A stretch of DNA of 64,000 nt, taken from Tretioscincus oriximinensis (lineage: Eukaryota > Chordata > Lepidosauria > Squamata > Gymnophthalmidae). The position numbers and the translations under genes were made by a program. How positions within the stretch are numbered: position 1 is the stretch's first letter; each line of letters starts with the position of its first letter. Shown here in pieces: positions 1 through 11,195 of the stretch. Where the stretch lies: positions 906,099 through 970,098 of the forward strand of contig JAJVDF010000364.1 of the NCBI GenBank assembly GCA_022410635.1, given 5' to 3'. Below the pieces are notes generated by a model. That model was not told where the DNA came from. It saw nothing but the letters and a program-made list of their open reading frames with translations, and did no database searches.

Positions 1-879
1 TGGCGGCTGTAGCACTGATGAAAAGCAATAATGCCCCCAGTATTTATATTGCCTGCTTTTCTGAGTGAAGTACAATTCACTGTCTTTTTAAAAAACCTTC
101 CAANCACTTTGCTGGGGAGAAGTTAGGTTGAGAGATGATGACTTCCCCAGTGGCATCAAACAGGCTTATNTAGCTGAGCAGATATCCTTATTTCTTGCCC
201 AAGATCTTCAATGTCAGAGCGAGTAAATTGGAAATGTAGTTTGCAATAGCAATTAGCATCAGCTCTTTCGCCTGGCTTCTGCTGAGGTTAACAGCAGCCT
301 TTCCTACTTCATTCTCATATACTATACCATGGTGCTGTAAAATCTTTAATAATCTGTTTGAGGGGGGGAAATCACAGTCCAGTTCGGTTTCTATACATCC
401 ATGCATTCCATGCTTCAGTTGAGAATTTTTTAATGTGACCTGGACTCTTGTGCTGCAGTCATCAACTCTGATTTATGCAGTACATAGTGGGCTGGATAAT
501 TGGACCTTTTGGGACATCCTCATCAGACCCCTCCTTATGCTTTAGTTACTTTGTATTGCACAGAGAGATATTTGGATAACCGAGTAGTATTTTGGCTTTG
601 GTACATTGATTTTATATCTCATTTATGCATGGAAATTTATTCCATGCTAGGAAAAGGTCTAGGGGCTTCTCATGCAAACGTTGGGATAGAGGAAGCACTG
701 CTTTCTACTCTAGGTTGCATCAACCATGTGAATAAAGCATTAGATTGCTACCCCACTGTACCATACTTGATGGTGAGGTTCATTGGTGTGCCACTGCGTT
801 TGCTCCAGGGCTATTCCCAGACAGGTTAGGCTCAGTGGTGCATTATGGTTAACAGTTTGGTGTTTCAACAGGGATATGG
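1..879. other. No gene recognised; unique-looking DNA
   Basis: No repeat family or exon is recognised here. A 109-codon open frame on the plus strand (500-829) shows no domain, low-complexity segment or family resemblance I can name, and no splice-site context stands out. In DNA of this base composition such a frame is expected by chance, so it is not called a gene. Confidence 0.5.
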
Positions 880-1215
880 AAAGAGTGTGAGGCCCATGTG
901 TTGGCCATGGAGAGGGAAGGGCTCCCTCTTGGCTTCAGCTTTAGCCAACCCAGCTGTTTGAAAGCAAAGACATTTAGTAAGTAGATTAATGGGTTTCACC
1001 ACAACTTGGTGGAGAAAATAGAAAAATAACATTGAAAGCTCCTTTTATCTTTTTGTACTTTTAAAATAATTTTACAGATGGAATTGTAATATGTGATTGC
1101 CGGTTGATATGGTCTTTTGACTAATCGCTAATAAAATCAATACCTTGAAAGCTGTACTTTCAGGTGAGAAGAGTGAGGTATAAAAACCAAATTCTTTTCC
1201 TCCTCCTCCTTCTTG
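880..1215 (+). mobile_element. SINE-A copy (tRNA-derived, Bov-B-like tail), split by a 104-bp insertion
   Basis: The body carries the family's GTGTTGGCC, AGCCAACCCAGC and AAGTAGAT landmarks. The 3' tail GAGGTATAAAAACCAA plus a pyrimidine run matches the family's AAAGCGGGGTATAA tail. Insertion of 1041-1144 splits the copy. The tRNA-like head is poorly preserved, so this is an old, diverged copy. Family identity comes from comparison with the fuller copies at 27.6, 56.7 and 59.0 kb in this window. Confidence 0.6.
1041..1144 (+). mobile_element. Short LINE-like 3' end inserted in a SINE
   Basis: This 104-bp AT-rich segment lies between two copies of TTGAAAGCT (1032-1040 and 1145-1153), a 9-bp target-site duplication. 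It ends CTAATAAAATCAATACC, which resembles the polyadenylation-signal end of a severely 5'-truncated LINE. No coding part remains, so the LINE class (L1 suspected) is inference. Confidence 0.45.
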
Positions 1216-4200
1216 TTATGGAGGCATAAGAAAGAATATTATCGAAATAGTTCTCACCCTGGGAACTCGAAAGATGAGGAAGTTTCATTTCTTGGTATCA
1301 ATGGTTCCAGTACCAGTAGATCCAGTAGCAGCAGGGACTGGGGAATGATAGGCCATGCCAATGCAGAGGGCCCTTTCCCATTCCAAAGGCAATCTTAACC
1401 AATCTGGGTCTGGTTGCGTAACCCAGGTCAAGAAGTCCTGCCCTGGCAAAGAATAATTGAGGTAAGTACAAGAGGTTTTTATATCTTTGTTTCTTATGAT
1501 ATGATTAATGCCAGACTTTCTTGGGTCATCCAGCCTGCATTTAATACCAAGTTCCACCTTTACCTCCTTCAGAATTTGTCAGATACAAATTAGCACCATC
1601 TCATTGACTTCCTCCCACGTTGTTCTGGGTCTGTCTCCAATCTCTGCTTTCCCGCCCCACTAATGAACTTTCAGATAGGGAGCTGCCCTTATCAGATTTT
1701 TTATTCTTTTAAATGTGTGTGTGTATGTATTTATAATCTGTGAAAGGTGGGAGTAAATGTATCACCGCTCAACTTTGTTTTTGTCATTTTCTCCCCTTCG
1801 TAATAGATACTCCTGCCAAAAATGGTCTTTTAGCACCTGAAGACTAACAAAGGTAGACGGATTTAGGTTTTTGATGTTGTTCAGTCCCTTACTATCATAT
1901 AAGTCATATAAGGGCCAGAGAATGAGAGAAAGAGAAGACAGAGAATTAAAGATATTATGATAGGATTATTGAAAATGCTGAGTCAGTTTCAAGGCTAATT
2001 ATTTGTTCAGTTTCATGTCTACGGAAAGGTTAAGCATAAGCTGAAAGTAACATCGATGCTGATTTCCAAATGCATTAAGATGTTGTCAGGTATTTCCAAA
2101 CAGAGCTGGCTCCAGGGTTTTTGTAACCTTCGGGCAATGTGCCATGTTCGGTGCTTTCTTATGCCCTATATAAAGCCAGAAGAGCTGCAAATTAAAAATA
2201 TTTTCAGTTCTACCCATAAGAAATGATGGCTGGGGACTATTCCTTCTTGGTCACAGGGAAGGGTAGGTTATTTATCCAGCATTCACACAATGAGCATAAC
2301 AACATTCCTATTCCTGGCCCAGGGCAAACATTGACACAAGATGTTTTCGGTCCAGACATGCTCAGACCACCTCTGTTGCACCTTCTTCTTGCACAATGGA
2401 AGCAAGGAGGCTGTTGGATTAAAGTTGCTGTCTGGACTTCTCAGATTACTCTTCCACTCTGCAACTGGTGGTGGGCTTCTTAAAATAAGGATGCAACCAC
2501 ACACTGCTTTTATCACACTATTGTAGTATGATTCTGGGGAATTTGTCACATCAGAAAAAGCTGGTTATGCTTTATCTAGCTAGTAGTTTAATGCAGCTTT
2601 TTTAGAATAAAGTCCAGTCACAGTGCTATGATGCACCATGTGGAGATCGCCTGCAGGAGCTTCTGAGATCCAGCCCTGCTTCATGATCCTAAAGAGGAAG
2701 TGGCCCCATCTCCTCCTGACTCACTCCATCTGTATTGGAATAAAGTAAAAATGGTTGCCTAGACCAGGATAGTGGCAAAGCTGTTTTTACAGGGATCTTG
2801 TCATTTCAGAAATGGCTAGCCTGGCCCAGAAGGAGATCCAGAAAAGTGCAGACCTCCATGTTGGTTTTTGTGTGGGGACGCATTTTAGCATTGCATGAAA
2901 CTGCGTTGCTGAAATGAATGCCTAAAGGGAACCAAGTGCTGGTCACGCATAAAGCACCTCAGTCATGGGTAATTGGATTGAATAACAGAGCAAGCAGGAT
3001 CCCCCCACCCTGATTTATTGCAGTTCTTCAGAATTGGAGATGGTTTAAAATTGTGTGACCAGGCCCCAAGAAGTGAACTTAGAAGTGGCTCCAAAGATTA
3101 CACAGTCTTTGGGGATGGCACAAGTGCCTGTCTGAAGATAGTTTTCCAAATGCAAAAGTCTTATGCTAGAACTGTGAAATCCTTTTTGCCATTGGAAGAG
3201 CTGTAACATAATTCAGTCAGACCAAGAAGGTAAAATACTCTGGGAGGACAAAAAATACTGTACTTCTTTTTACATTTGCTCCCCAAAAGGAAAAAAGAAA
3301 TATAATTCACCATGGCAGACAATCAGTCTACCTATACTTATTGTCTCCCCCACCCCTTCCTCATACTTCTTAAATTTTTTGCATCTTCATATAATATGCC
3401 AATCAAACAGCTCTTGGTCTAAAACCAGTCACTAATTTGAATGTAATTAATATCTACTATAAGAAAAAAACTAAAAAAACAAGCCTTTATGACTCTTGGC
3501 ACATAACACATAGTTGGATGAAGACTGGCTGACTTCAGCAGAAAATTAGATCAAGCTCATAAAGAGTCATAAAGCTCAAGCGAAAGCAACTTNCAACTTC
3601 ACAAGAGATGTGCTTGTATACGCCAGCAAAAGAGAAGTTTTGAGATTCAATAAGCTTGGAAACTAAGGCTGCATCCCCACATCACTTATTTATTCCACTA
3701 TAGCTGGATATTCTACAATAAAGCACTGTGGGGACGGATTTATTCCAGAATAAATATATATAACTTGTACATCTGGAAGAGGCATTTGGCTTAAGAGGCA
3801 TTTGGGCACGTTTGAGAAACATTATCTTAATCTTTGAGAAAAATAGATATATCAGTATTTAACAACTCTTGGGTGCTTCCAGATTTTTTAATGATTCTAT
3901 GGAATGATTATGGGAAGGTCTAATATTCTCTTTTTTCTTCCTAGTACTTATGTTCTGCTTCTTCGGTGAAAGATGAGATCCTCTCACCAGGAACAAATCA
4001 TGTGATATGTTCCATAAATTCCACCCTGCTTTCAGCCCGCCAGACATGCAAAATCCACACTGGCATGTGGATGGCCAAGCTGTGAGATATAAACCAGAGT
4101 AAAGCTCAATGAAGTCAGGGCCTATATTTCTTTCTTTATTTACTTTCCCAAATACTTACTATGAACTTTTGTAGTGTCTTTCCCCACAAACCATTAAAAC

Positions 4201-5225
4201 TGTCCTCCTAAACAGTCATGTTTTTGTTTCTTCTTTCTGTACCAGTTATCCAACCCTTGAGTGTTTCTACTCTTTCTCCTACTCATTCCCCATTAGACCT
4301 GTTTCTTTGCTTTGCATACTGATTGATTGCCTGCAAGCCCTGACCCCAAGGTTGAGTTTGCTTTTCCTTCCCCAAAGTCAAATCTTCAAATTAGTCTTGC
4401 AATTTCTTTAATTAACTGCCAAAAGAAGAAAAGAAAATACATTACACTCAGCCGTAATTGCAACCATAATTAAATATATCACATATTTCAAATTTTGAAA
4501 GCTTTGGGGCAACATTGGTTGCCGTGTCCTTGTTCCTGATAGCTTCTCCACCATGTCTATTATGGCAAACAGGTCTATCCCCCGAATGAGGTGCCTGGTT
4601 GCAGCACATGTAAGCTTCATTGCCCTTGGTGCTAGAAATCTGTTCCAAGGACTCTCTGTCCTGCATCTCTGATCCATGGATCTCTAAGACGGGTCCAGAG
4701 CATGATGTGACTGCAAACAGTGCATGTGCTCTCCAGTTGTACCAGCCACAATGACCCATTCCCAAAGGACAGTTATAGCCTGAAATACAAGGTCATGCCT
4801 GCACGACATATTGGGGTTGCATATGAAAGCCCTATGCATAATGCAGAATGAAAGCAGAAAAAAAGCATGCGAGTTTCTTATTTTTGTACTAAGCATTATA
4901 GCACATCAATGCATACAGGCGAATGCTTAGAGCAACAAATTGGGAAACTATAATCGTGCTTATAACCAAATATCTGTTCATTTAGAAAATGCCTACTGAC
5001 TGTACTTTACCTATGGTCTTAGAGTATGAATAGATTTTTATTGTAGCTTTGATTTATCTGTATTCATGAATACAGCTCAAGCACCCAAGTATAGAATATA
5101 TAACAAATGTTAAACATATGCACATACGGATATCATGCCTTAACCTCACTCTTCAGCAGAAACAACATTATCTCCTAGTGAAACTATCGCCATAGTAATG
5201 GTTGGGAACTGAGACAAGGTTGGCT
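1216..5225. other. No gene recognised; mostly unique or decayed DNA
   Basis: No coding exon or RNA gene is seen. A sequence near 2101 (AGAGCTGGCTCCAGGG) resembles a hAT-type terminal repeat, but no partner end was found. A small candidate MITE occupies 3667-3755. Open frames are short and unremarkable. Confidence 0.45.
3667..3755. repeat. Small candidate MITE
   Basis: The segment begins GGCTGCATCCCCACA and ends near CTGTGGGGACGG, giving imperfect inverted CCCCACA/TGTGGGG ends about 90 bp apart. It also contains TTATTCCA motifs at both sides. The starting motif recurs near 49570 (GGCTGCATCCACACAG). No target-site duplication was identified. Confidence 0.3.
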
Positions 5226-5292
5226 GAAAATGTTTACCTGATTTAATCTACTTCAGTAGAAGTGGNTTAGCTTGCTCTATCTTAGGCCCTGT
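5226..5292. repeat. Short hairpin repeat, copy 1 of 3
   Basis: Contains TTACCTGATTTAATC, then GTAGAAGTGG and CTTAGGCCC. The same arrangement recurs at 19598-19665 and 20256-20320. The core can fold because a TTAATC-ACTT block is followed by its near complement AAGTGGNTT. The outer limits of the repeat are uncertain. Confidence 0.5.
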
Positions 5293-5309
5293 TTACACAG
5301 AAGAACAAC

Positions 5310-5425
5310 AGGATTTTTATAGCCCACATTTCTCACCTGGAGGGACTCAAAGCAGCTTACAAGCTTTATTTTTTGGCCAAAGGCTTACATTCTCTCTTTC
5401 CCTGCCAGCTGCTATGGTGCACGCC
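5310..5425 (-). mobile_element. Partial SINE-A 3' region
   Basis: On the plus strand the order CCCACATTTCTCACCT, GGGACTCAAAGCAGCTTAC, GGCTTACATTCT is the reverse complement of the SINE-A tail region. The head is missing. The sequence passes directly into an unrelated GC-richer stretch at about 5425. Confidence 0.6.
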
Positions 5426-5900
5426 AGAGGCGGAGCTTCGGCAAAAGCCTTAAAAGGCTGCATTGTGTGCCGCTGCACTGTTTGCTGACCTGTGAAGACG
5501 AGCATTGAGACTGAGCTGCTGCTGGTGCCTTCTCGCTCGTCTTCATCGCGTGCGCCCACCTTGTGGTGCGAACCTAGGCAGCAGCCCTTCTGCTTGTGGC
5601 CGCCCCGGTCACCTGCTCTTGGTTCCAACAGTTCTTTTAAGGGCTATCTATATCTCCTGCTTGCAGGAGCAAGCAATCTGTGAACTTGGAGCCCTGTTTG
5701 TCTCCAAAGTTTAATTAAGTTGCGAAGCTTCTTGGGCTTTGTTGCCTAAGAGCTTTGGCTTGCTGCATCCTAGGCTGCAAGGCAGAGTCTCTGCCCCAGT
5801 AGGGAGCTNAGTAGTTTGGGCACCAACTTTTGTAATTCTGCAGCAGAGCCCTGTCTCTGGCTCCAAGCTGTCAGAGAGTTTAGGGGCTAGGACTTGCACT
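5425..5900. other. GC-richer stretch of unknown origin
   Basis: This stretch is richer in G, C and CpG than its surroundings. It contains an 11-bp inverted repeat, TGAAGACGAGC (5493-5503) and GCTCGTCTTCA (5535-5545), forming a stem with a 31-base loop. Two overlapping short plus-strand frames have no recognisable domain. It might be a retroelement end, an unannotated exon or a promoter-like island; nothing in the sequence decides among these. Confidence 0.3.
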
Positions 5901-6054
5901 ACAGGCATTTAGGTTTTTGGTTATAGTTTTGATAGTTTTTTAGTGTCCCTTATTTTTATGAAATGTCCCTTATTTTTAGGAGCATGTCCCATATTTCACT
6001 TATCAAAAGGTGGCAATCCTACTTACATGGGGCAACATTTCATATACACCAGTC

Positions 6055-6256
6055 TAGTTTATTTGTTTATTTATTTACGTTTCTATTCTGCTCTATACCC
6101 AAAGATTTCAGGGTGGTTTACAACAAAAACACAGTTAATATATTAAAAAAACAGCAGGGTCTAAAAGTAGGGAAGGTCGGTTTTCTCAGCTGAGGGCCAG
6201 GCCAAAGAGGTGCATCTTCAAGCATTTTCTCAATGCGCACTGAGATAGTGATATAT
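6055..6256 (-). mobile_element. L2-like LINE 3' end
   Basis: The plus strand reads TTTATTTATTTAC, CTCTATACCCAAAGATTTC, AGGGTGGTTTACAA: the reverse complement of the L2 terminus, where GCCCTGAGACC-type sequence is followed by GGTATAGGGC and an AATAAATAAAT tail. Further in come GGCCAAAGAGGTGCATCTTC and ATTTTCTCAATGCG, which recur in the other minus-strand copies. Confidence 0.75.
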
Positions 6257-6600
6257 CACTATGCTATAGTAGTCAGAGTGTGAGACTCTTATCTGGAAGT
6301 CTCCCAGATCCATTCTGCCCTTCTCCACAAATGCCAGCTGGGTGACCTTGGGCTACTCACAGTTCTTTGGAGTTCTTTTAGCCCCACCTACTTCACAAGG
6401 TGNTTATTATAAAGAGAAGAACAGAAGGTCCAGCAAAGGAGCTAGCAGCACTTTGAGACTAACTTGAGAAAAGTGGTTGGCATAAGCTTTCGTAGNCATG
6501 TCTACTTCTTCAGATGAACAGAAGGTTATGTAAGCCATTTTGATTCCCTTTGGGTTGAGAAAAGCGGGATATAAACTCTTCTCCTTCTCTTCCAATCTAA
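6257..6600 (+). mobile_element. SINE-B copy (tRNA head, Bov-B-like tail), split by a Penelope fragment
   Basis: The tRNA-related head reads TAGTCAGAGTGTGAG, followed by TCTTATCTGG and the body GCTGGGTGACCTTGGGCTA. The tail TTTGATTCCCTTTGGG then AAAGCGGGATATAA is Bov-B-like. An 87-bp Penelope-derived fragment (6429-6515) interrupts it. The B-box region is degraded, so transcription from this copy is unlikely. Confidence 0.75.
6429..6515 (-). mobile_element. Penelope-like 3' end fragment with hammerhead-like fold
   Basis: GAACAGAAGG at 6419-6428 and 6516-6525 is a perfect 10-bp target-site duplication. Read on the minus strand, the insert carries CTGAAGA, a short stem, CGAAAGCTTATGCC and then the same terminal sequence found at the 3' end of the large Penelope element (49.0-49.1 kb). 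It shows that the terminal region alone can be inserted. Confidence 0.75.
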
Positions 6601-7305
6601 CAGTTTGTACATGGTGATCTGTGGAAAAAGCCAGAATATAAATGGGACTCGTCCCCTTCATCAATAAGATCAGTAGCTGGGAAAGGAAAATATTTGGGGA
6701 AACTTCATATCATCTATACTGCCCCACTTCATGTTTTTCTGTAGGCTTTGCAGACATCTCTGCAGGTGTTCAAGGCAAGAAACTTATCTTGGACCCTTTC
6801 TTCACTGAGCCCTATATTGGGATATATCTTGGACTAGGCCCTGCCATTGCATTCAGACCATAATAGGACTTGAATGAGACCTGTCATAGTCTAAATATGC
6901 CAGAATAAGTCTCCGTGCAGACAGCTCTGAGATGTCTACATGTGTTCTAATGATCACCTTCCCTATAAACCTGTTATTATTCAAGTGATGCCTATCAGAC
7001 ATGGACAAGACAATTCTCAAGTAGAAAGCAGTCATTTAAATAGGCAGATGACATATGTAAAGAGGTATCTTATGTAACTGTATAAAGCATTTGGAAACAA
7101 TCCAGTGCTGTTCAAAGATTGTAGCATTCCCGTTCCCTTCATTACTAACCTGTGTGCCAGTGGTCACTGCCAGCAGGAATTGAAGTCCACTATTAAAATG
7201 ATATGCTTGCAGAAGATGCTTATGTGGCCTCTTTGATCCAAACAATGATCTATGACAGATTCTGCATGAGGGTTAGAAATTTACAACTTTAATGGATATA
7301 GAAGG

Positions 7306-7484
7306 TAGGATGACCAGGTGACCCCTTGTGGGGCTGGGGGGGGGGGGGTTACAAACTTGGTTTTGGAGTGCCTCATGTTTTTTTCTGAGGAATTTTTTTA
7401 AAAAAAAATTCCCTCAGGAAAAACCAGGAGGCACCGCAAAACTAGGTTTTCACACACCCCAAAAGGGGTCATCTGGTCAGCTTA
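7306..7484. mobile_element. Fold-back hAT-type MITE, copy 1
   Basis: The ends are TAGGATGACCAGGTGACC and its approximate complement GGTCATCTGGTCAGCTTA, flanked by TAGAAGG on both sides (7299-7305 and 7485-7491). Almost the whole element is a palindrome meeting in an A/T-rich centre near 7390-7410. A G-run occurs at about 7333. There is no transposase, so movement would need an enzyme in trans. Confidence 0.75.
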
Positions 7485-7491
7485 TAGAAGG

Positions 7492-8177
7492 GATGATTTT
7501 TTTTTTATCAGGAGCAGCTTTTAATGTCTGCAGCACTTGGTTGAGGGGGAGGCAGTATTACTTTTTTATACCCGTTAAAGCAGGGTGGAGAACTTAAGGT
7601 CCAAGGGCAAATCCGGCTTGCAGAGTTTTTTGTTCCGGCCCGCACCATGCTCCCCAAGGAACCATTTGATCCAGCACCCAGCATGGTACCTACACATGAA
7701 AATTGAAAATTGCTCCAAGAGGGATTTTTGTTAGTTTCCTGGTGGATTGTAGAGGGGGGTTGTGCTATCTGCCACTCTTTCACCTGGAGATAATGTAGGT
7801 TTTTTCCTCGGATTTTTCTGATTGGTTTGAGAAATGGTGCAATCCTGTAATTTATAGGGTCCTCTGATTATTTTCATGGTGGAGACAATCAGATGGGGGT
7901 ACAAAAAATTGGGAGGGCAGTAAAAGCAAATTCAATTCTACTGCCTATTTGGATTCCTTTCCAGATGGAATATAAAAACTATGATCCTTGAGATAATATT
8001 ACGCAGTAACATTACTACAGGAAAATCAGCTCTAATTCAGGTTTTACATAAAAAGCAAGAGCCTTGTCTGGATGCTTGTGGGATCTTCCATCTTGGTCCC
8101 ACACAAGGGTGTGGCCAAACTCAGCCCAAAACGGTAGGCAGGCAATCATACACTTCTGGATATCAAAATATCCAGAT
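7492..8177. other. No gene recognised
   Basis: A short motif around 7520-7580 (CTGCAGCACTTGG with a following G-run) resembles 60620-60665, so at least part is an old interspersed repeat. The rest shows nothing I can identify. Confidence 0.4.
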
Positions 8178-8522
8178 GTATTTATTTATTTGTATTTCTA
8201 TGCCACCCCATACCCAAAGGTCTCAGGGTAGTTTACAATAAAAAGCCAACATATTAAAACCACATTAACAAATTAAAACAACAGTATTTGAGTGTAGGGA
8301 AGAGAGAACAGGGGTTTTTTGAGCTAAAGGTCAGGGTTAAGAGATACATTTCCTAAATATGTACAAAGATGTTGACTGACGGACCTCAAGGGCGAGAGTA
8401 TTCTACTGTCTAGAGGCTGCCACAGAGAAAGCCCTATCTTGGGTTCCCACCCTCTTTGCCACTGAGAGAGGTGGTGCAATCAAGAGGGCCTCCCCTGCAG
8501 ATCTCAAGGCATGGGCAGGTTG
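8178..8522 (-). mobile_element. L2-like LINE 3' end, first of a tandem pair
   Basis: Starts TATTTATTTATTTG, then CATACCCAAAGGTCTCAGGG and GTTTACAATAAAA. It continues into GAGGCTGCCACAGAGAAAGC and GAGAGGTGGTGCAATC, which belong to the antisense of the L2 ORF2 C-terminus and 3' UTR. 5'-truncated and non-coding. Confidence 0.75.
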
Positions 8523-8539
8523 GTGGGTTTTTTAAAAAA

Positions 8540-8875
8540 ATAATTATTATTATTTATTTACATTTTTGTACCACCCTATATCTGAACGCCTCAAGGCTGT
8601 TAACAATAAAATGCAATTAACATGTTAAAAACAGCCACATCTAAAAAATAGGGATGAGACAGTAGTTTTCTTAACCAAAGGCCAAGCCGAAGAGGTGAAT
8701 CTGTAAGCATTTTCTGAATGCGCACAGAGATGGTAATTGATGCTCCTCGAGGTAGAGACTATTCCATAGTCTGGGGCTGCCACAGAGAAGGCTGGGCTCC
8801 CACCCTCACTGCCACTGAGGGCGGTGGTATAGTCAGGAGGGTCTCCCCTACAGATCTTAAGGAGCCATGTCTGTG
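8540..8875 (-). mobile_element. L2-like LINE 3' end, second of a tandem pair
   Basis: Same strand and same portion of the element as the neighbour ending about 18 bp before it: a TTATTATTTATTTAC start, then AGGCCAAGCCGAAGAGGTG, GGGGCTGCCACAGAGAAGGC and GGGCGGTGGTATAGTC. The two copies differ at many positions, so independent insertions are more likely than a recent duplication. Confidence 0.75.
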
Positions 8876-9521
8876 AAATGGTAAAAGATTAGGGATTAGA
8901 AACCTCTATGGACTGTTCCTGAAATTCTTGGTTTTCATCACCAGCAGACTTTAGTCAACTATTTAGGTACTTAAGGTATTGCAGCGCCCTATCATTAAAC
9001 AGAAGACGGGTGGAATGCATTTGGTATACACATATACACACCCATAATATATTATGCTGTCTGCTGGAGTCAGATGCAGAGTTTCAGAACACCCGCCAAG
9101 GATTTCTGAGAGAGTCTAACTGTCTAACATTCTTATCAGATGACTCCTTTCTAATATATTTTCAAATAGGGTTTCCCAATATTGTTTCACAAGATGCCTG
9201 GTGATATAGAANGCTACAAAGGATTTAGATGGGATCAGATGGGACTGGATTAGATGGAGCAGATTGTTGGAACAAATTATAGAACAGTGAAGTACATAAA
9301 TTTGCAATTGTTGGGATGCAGCCTTTAACCCCTATAAACCTGACTAGAAAGCCAAATCTGCACTTCTCTATCAAGTGCCCAGTCTTATGTTTACTGGATA
9401 CTACTGGGGTTGATAATAGCCAAAGCCGAAGAACCAGAAGGTCCACTAGTCCTCTGTTAGTGAATATATTTGCATGGTGGAAGTTTGTACATGCAAAGGG
9501 GCATCAATCCTAGCTGGACTA

Positions 9522-9590
9522 TTTATTTATTTATTTAAAATGATTTATATCCCAGCCTTCAGCATTGGTCCCATGGTGGGTATCAAAAGA
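9522..9590 (-). mobile_element. L2-like 3' terminal fragment
   Basis: TATTTATTTATTTATTTAAA is followed by TTTATATCCCAGCCTTCAGC, a diverged L2 terminus on the minus strand. It directly abuts a plus-strand L2 3' end, giving a back-to-back arrangement. Confidence 0.5.
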
Positions 9591-9905
9591 TCAAGAATGA
9601 CCTTCTGATAACACTATTCTCAAAGTCCAACCTCCTTCAGTCATCAAAGAACTGGGGACACATGGAAGAGCCTTCTCTGCAATAGCCCCCAAGTTGTGGA
9701 ATTCTCTCTCTTCCAAAGTGTGCCAGGCAACTATACTTTACACATTCAGATGCCTGGTGAAGATGCAGCTGTTCATCCTTACCTTTAGCTGAGCCCAATA
9801 TTCCCTTCTCTGTGAAAACACTGTTGTATTTTAAGACTGTTGAATTTTTAAATGGCTATATTTTAAGCTGGTTTTATCATTTTAAATGTAAATAAATAAA
9901 AAATA
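9591..9905 (+). mobile_element. L2-like ORF2 C-terminus and 3' UTR
   Basis: The plus strand still encodes a recognisable C-terminal signature of L2/CR1-group ORF2 proteins: RAFSAIAPKLWNSL, then a TFR...K.QLF-type block at about 9665-9795. A 3' UTR follows, ending GTAAATAAATAAAAAAT. The signature is family knowledge; the translation is read directly. 5'-truncated and dead. Confidence 0.75.
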
Positions 9906-10029
9906 AAAATTGTCCATACCCTCCCTCCAACTCACCCACCCACCCTGGAAGGACAGGATGCAAAGGGAGCTACAATATTTAAGAATCAAAAGCCTGGGTG
10001 ATGAGGTATGTTCATGANAGGTACTGTCA

Positions 10030-10190
10030 AGAAAACCTGGGGCAATGGGGCTTTTTAGCAAATGGATTACTGAAACTCTGAGCACGTGAAGTGGAATCTT
10101 CCTGCTATAGCTATCACTGTGGTAGCAAAAGATTGTCCGGAGAGGGGCAAAGTGTCTTTATACCATGATGACTTTCCAGGTGTCCTTATA
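10030..10190 (+). repeat. Unclassified repeat F, plus-strand copy
   Basis: The sequence from CTGGGGCAATGGGG through GATTACTGAAACT, GAGCACGTGA and GAATCTTCCTG matches the reverse complement of 10560-10725. The two copies therefore form an inverted pair about 370 bp apart. They are either ends of one element or two separate insertions. Confidence 0.55.
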
Positions 10191-10214
10191 TATGTGTGCA
10201 GTATGTATGTACAT

Positions 10215-10330
10215 GTAAATATTTTGTTTATTTCAATTTTTATTTCACTTTATACCAAGAAATCACAAAGAAGGTTACAACAAGCCAAAATAAATAGTAA
10301 ATTAATTACTGCAATTAATATCTGAAATTT
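10215..10330 (-). mobile_element. L2-like LINE 3' terminal fragment
   Basis: Contains TTATTTCACTTTATACC, AAGAAATCACAAAGAAGG and TTACAACAAGCC in the order of the minus-strand L2 terminus. It is short and diverged, lying between the two inverted copies of repeat F. Confidence 0.45.
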
Positions 10331-10559
10331 TGGATAAAATTCGCAGTCCCAACATCTGGAGGGCTACAATTTAGACATCCCTGCTTTATAAAAAAAATGC
10401 AGAGCCTGCTTTGTTCATTGGTGAACATTCCAAAAACCATAAAGACTATCTAAAGATCAGTGTGGCTGATCATTTTCTATATACTTTCTGATGGGTCCAA
10501 GGTAAAAAAGAACCTGTATCTTTGAGTTTTGGTAATTTCCTTGAGTGTGAACAAGCTCA

Positions 10560-10760
10560 TACTTTCACAAGGAAGTGGGGGAGAAAGTCCAGTTGTTTGC
10601 ATGCACTCCCACACCCACCCAGGGGACCTCCAGACGAGGTTTTTCTACCACAGGAAGATTTCGCCTCACGTGCTCCTCAAGTTTCAGTAATCTTTTCACA
10701 AAAGAGCTCCATTGCCCCAGATTTTCCTGAGAGCAGTTACAAGTGGCTCTCAAACTGAAT
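10560..10760 (-). repeat. Unclassified repeat F, minus-strand copy
   Basis: Shares GTTTCAGTAATC, GAGCTCCATTGCCCC and CAGATTTTCCTGAGAGCAGTT with the reverse complement of 10030-10190, and with 41140-41250 (GTTTCAGCAAACC, CAGTTTTCCTGATAG). Three copies in one window establish it as an interspersed repeat. Ends and class are unknown. Confidence 0.55.
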
Positions 10761-11195
10761 TTTCCTATTCATCCAAAGTGTGCATGATGCATGCAAAAAG
10801 CTGGGATTTGGCAAGACATGTGTACTGGAGAGGNGAAAGAGCAGTCAGTTGGGAGTCTGCAGAAACATAATTCCAACAAGTCCAGACAAGTTATGTCACA
10901 TCACTATTCTGAAAAAAAAACACAAGCTAGGATTTGATTTTCCTGGAATAGTAATATGCTAGGATTTCATCCCCGTATCCTGGAGATATTGCAATGGATA
11001 TGTGTGGCAATCCCAATATAGCCCAGAGTAATCCTGGGGTTGAGGCCCTATTCTGGACACAGCTAATTAAAAACAAAGGCAAGAACTTGGTGAAAGGGAA
11101 TGTCTGCAATAGGTATGATTCTACAATTGAAGAGATTTCTCAGAGCGTTAGAAATATCAGAGAGACAACATGAATTTGAGGCTGGAATCAAATGC

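Noticed and set aside
500..829. 109-codon plus-strand frame
   Set aside because: No domain, no splice context and no homologous copy; the length is within chance expectation for a 64-kb window.
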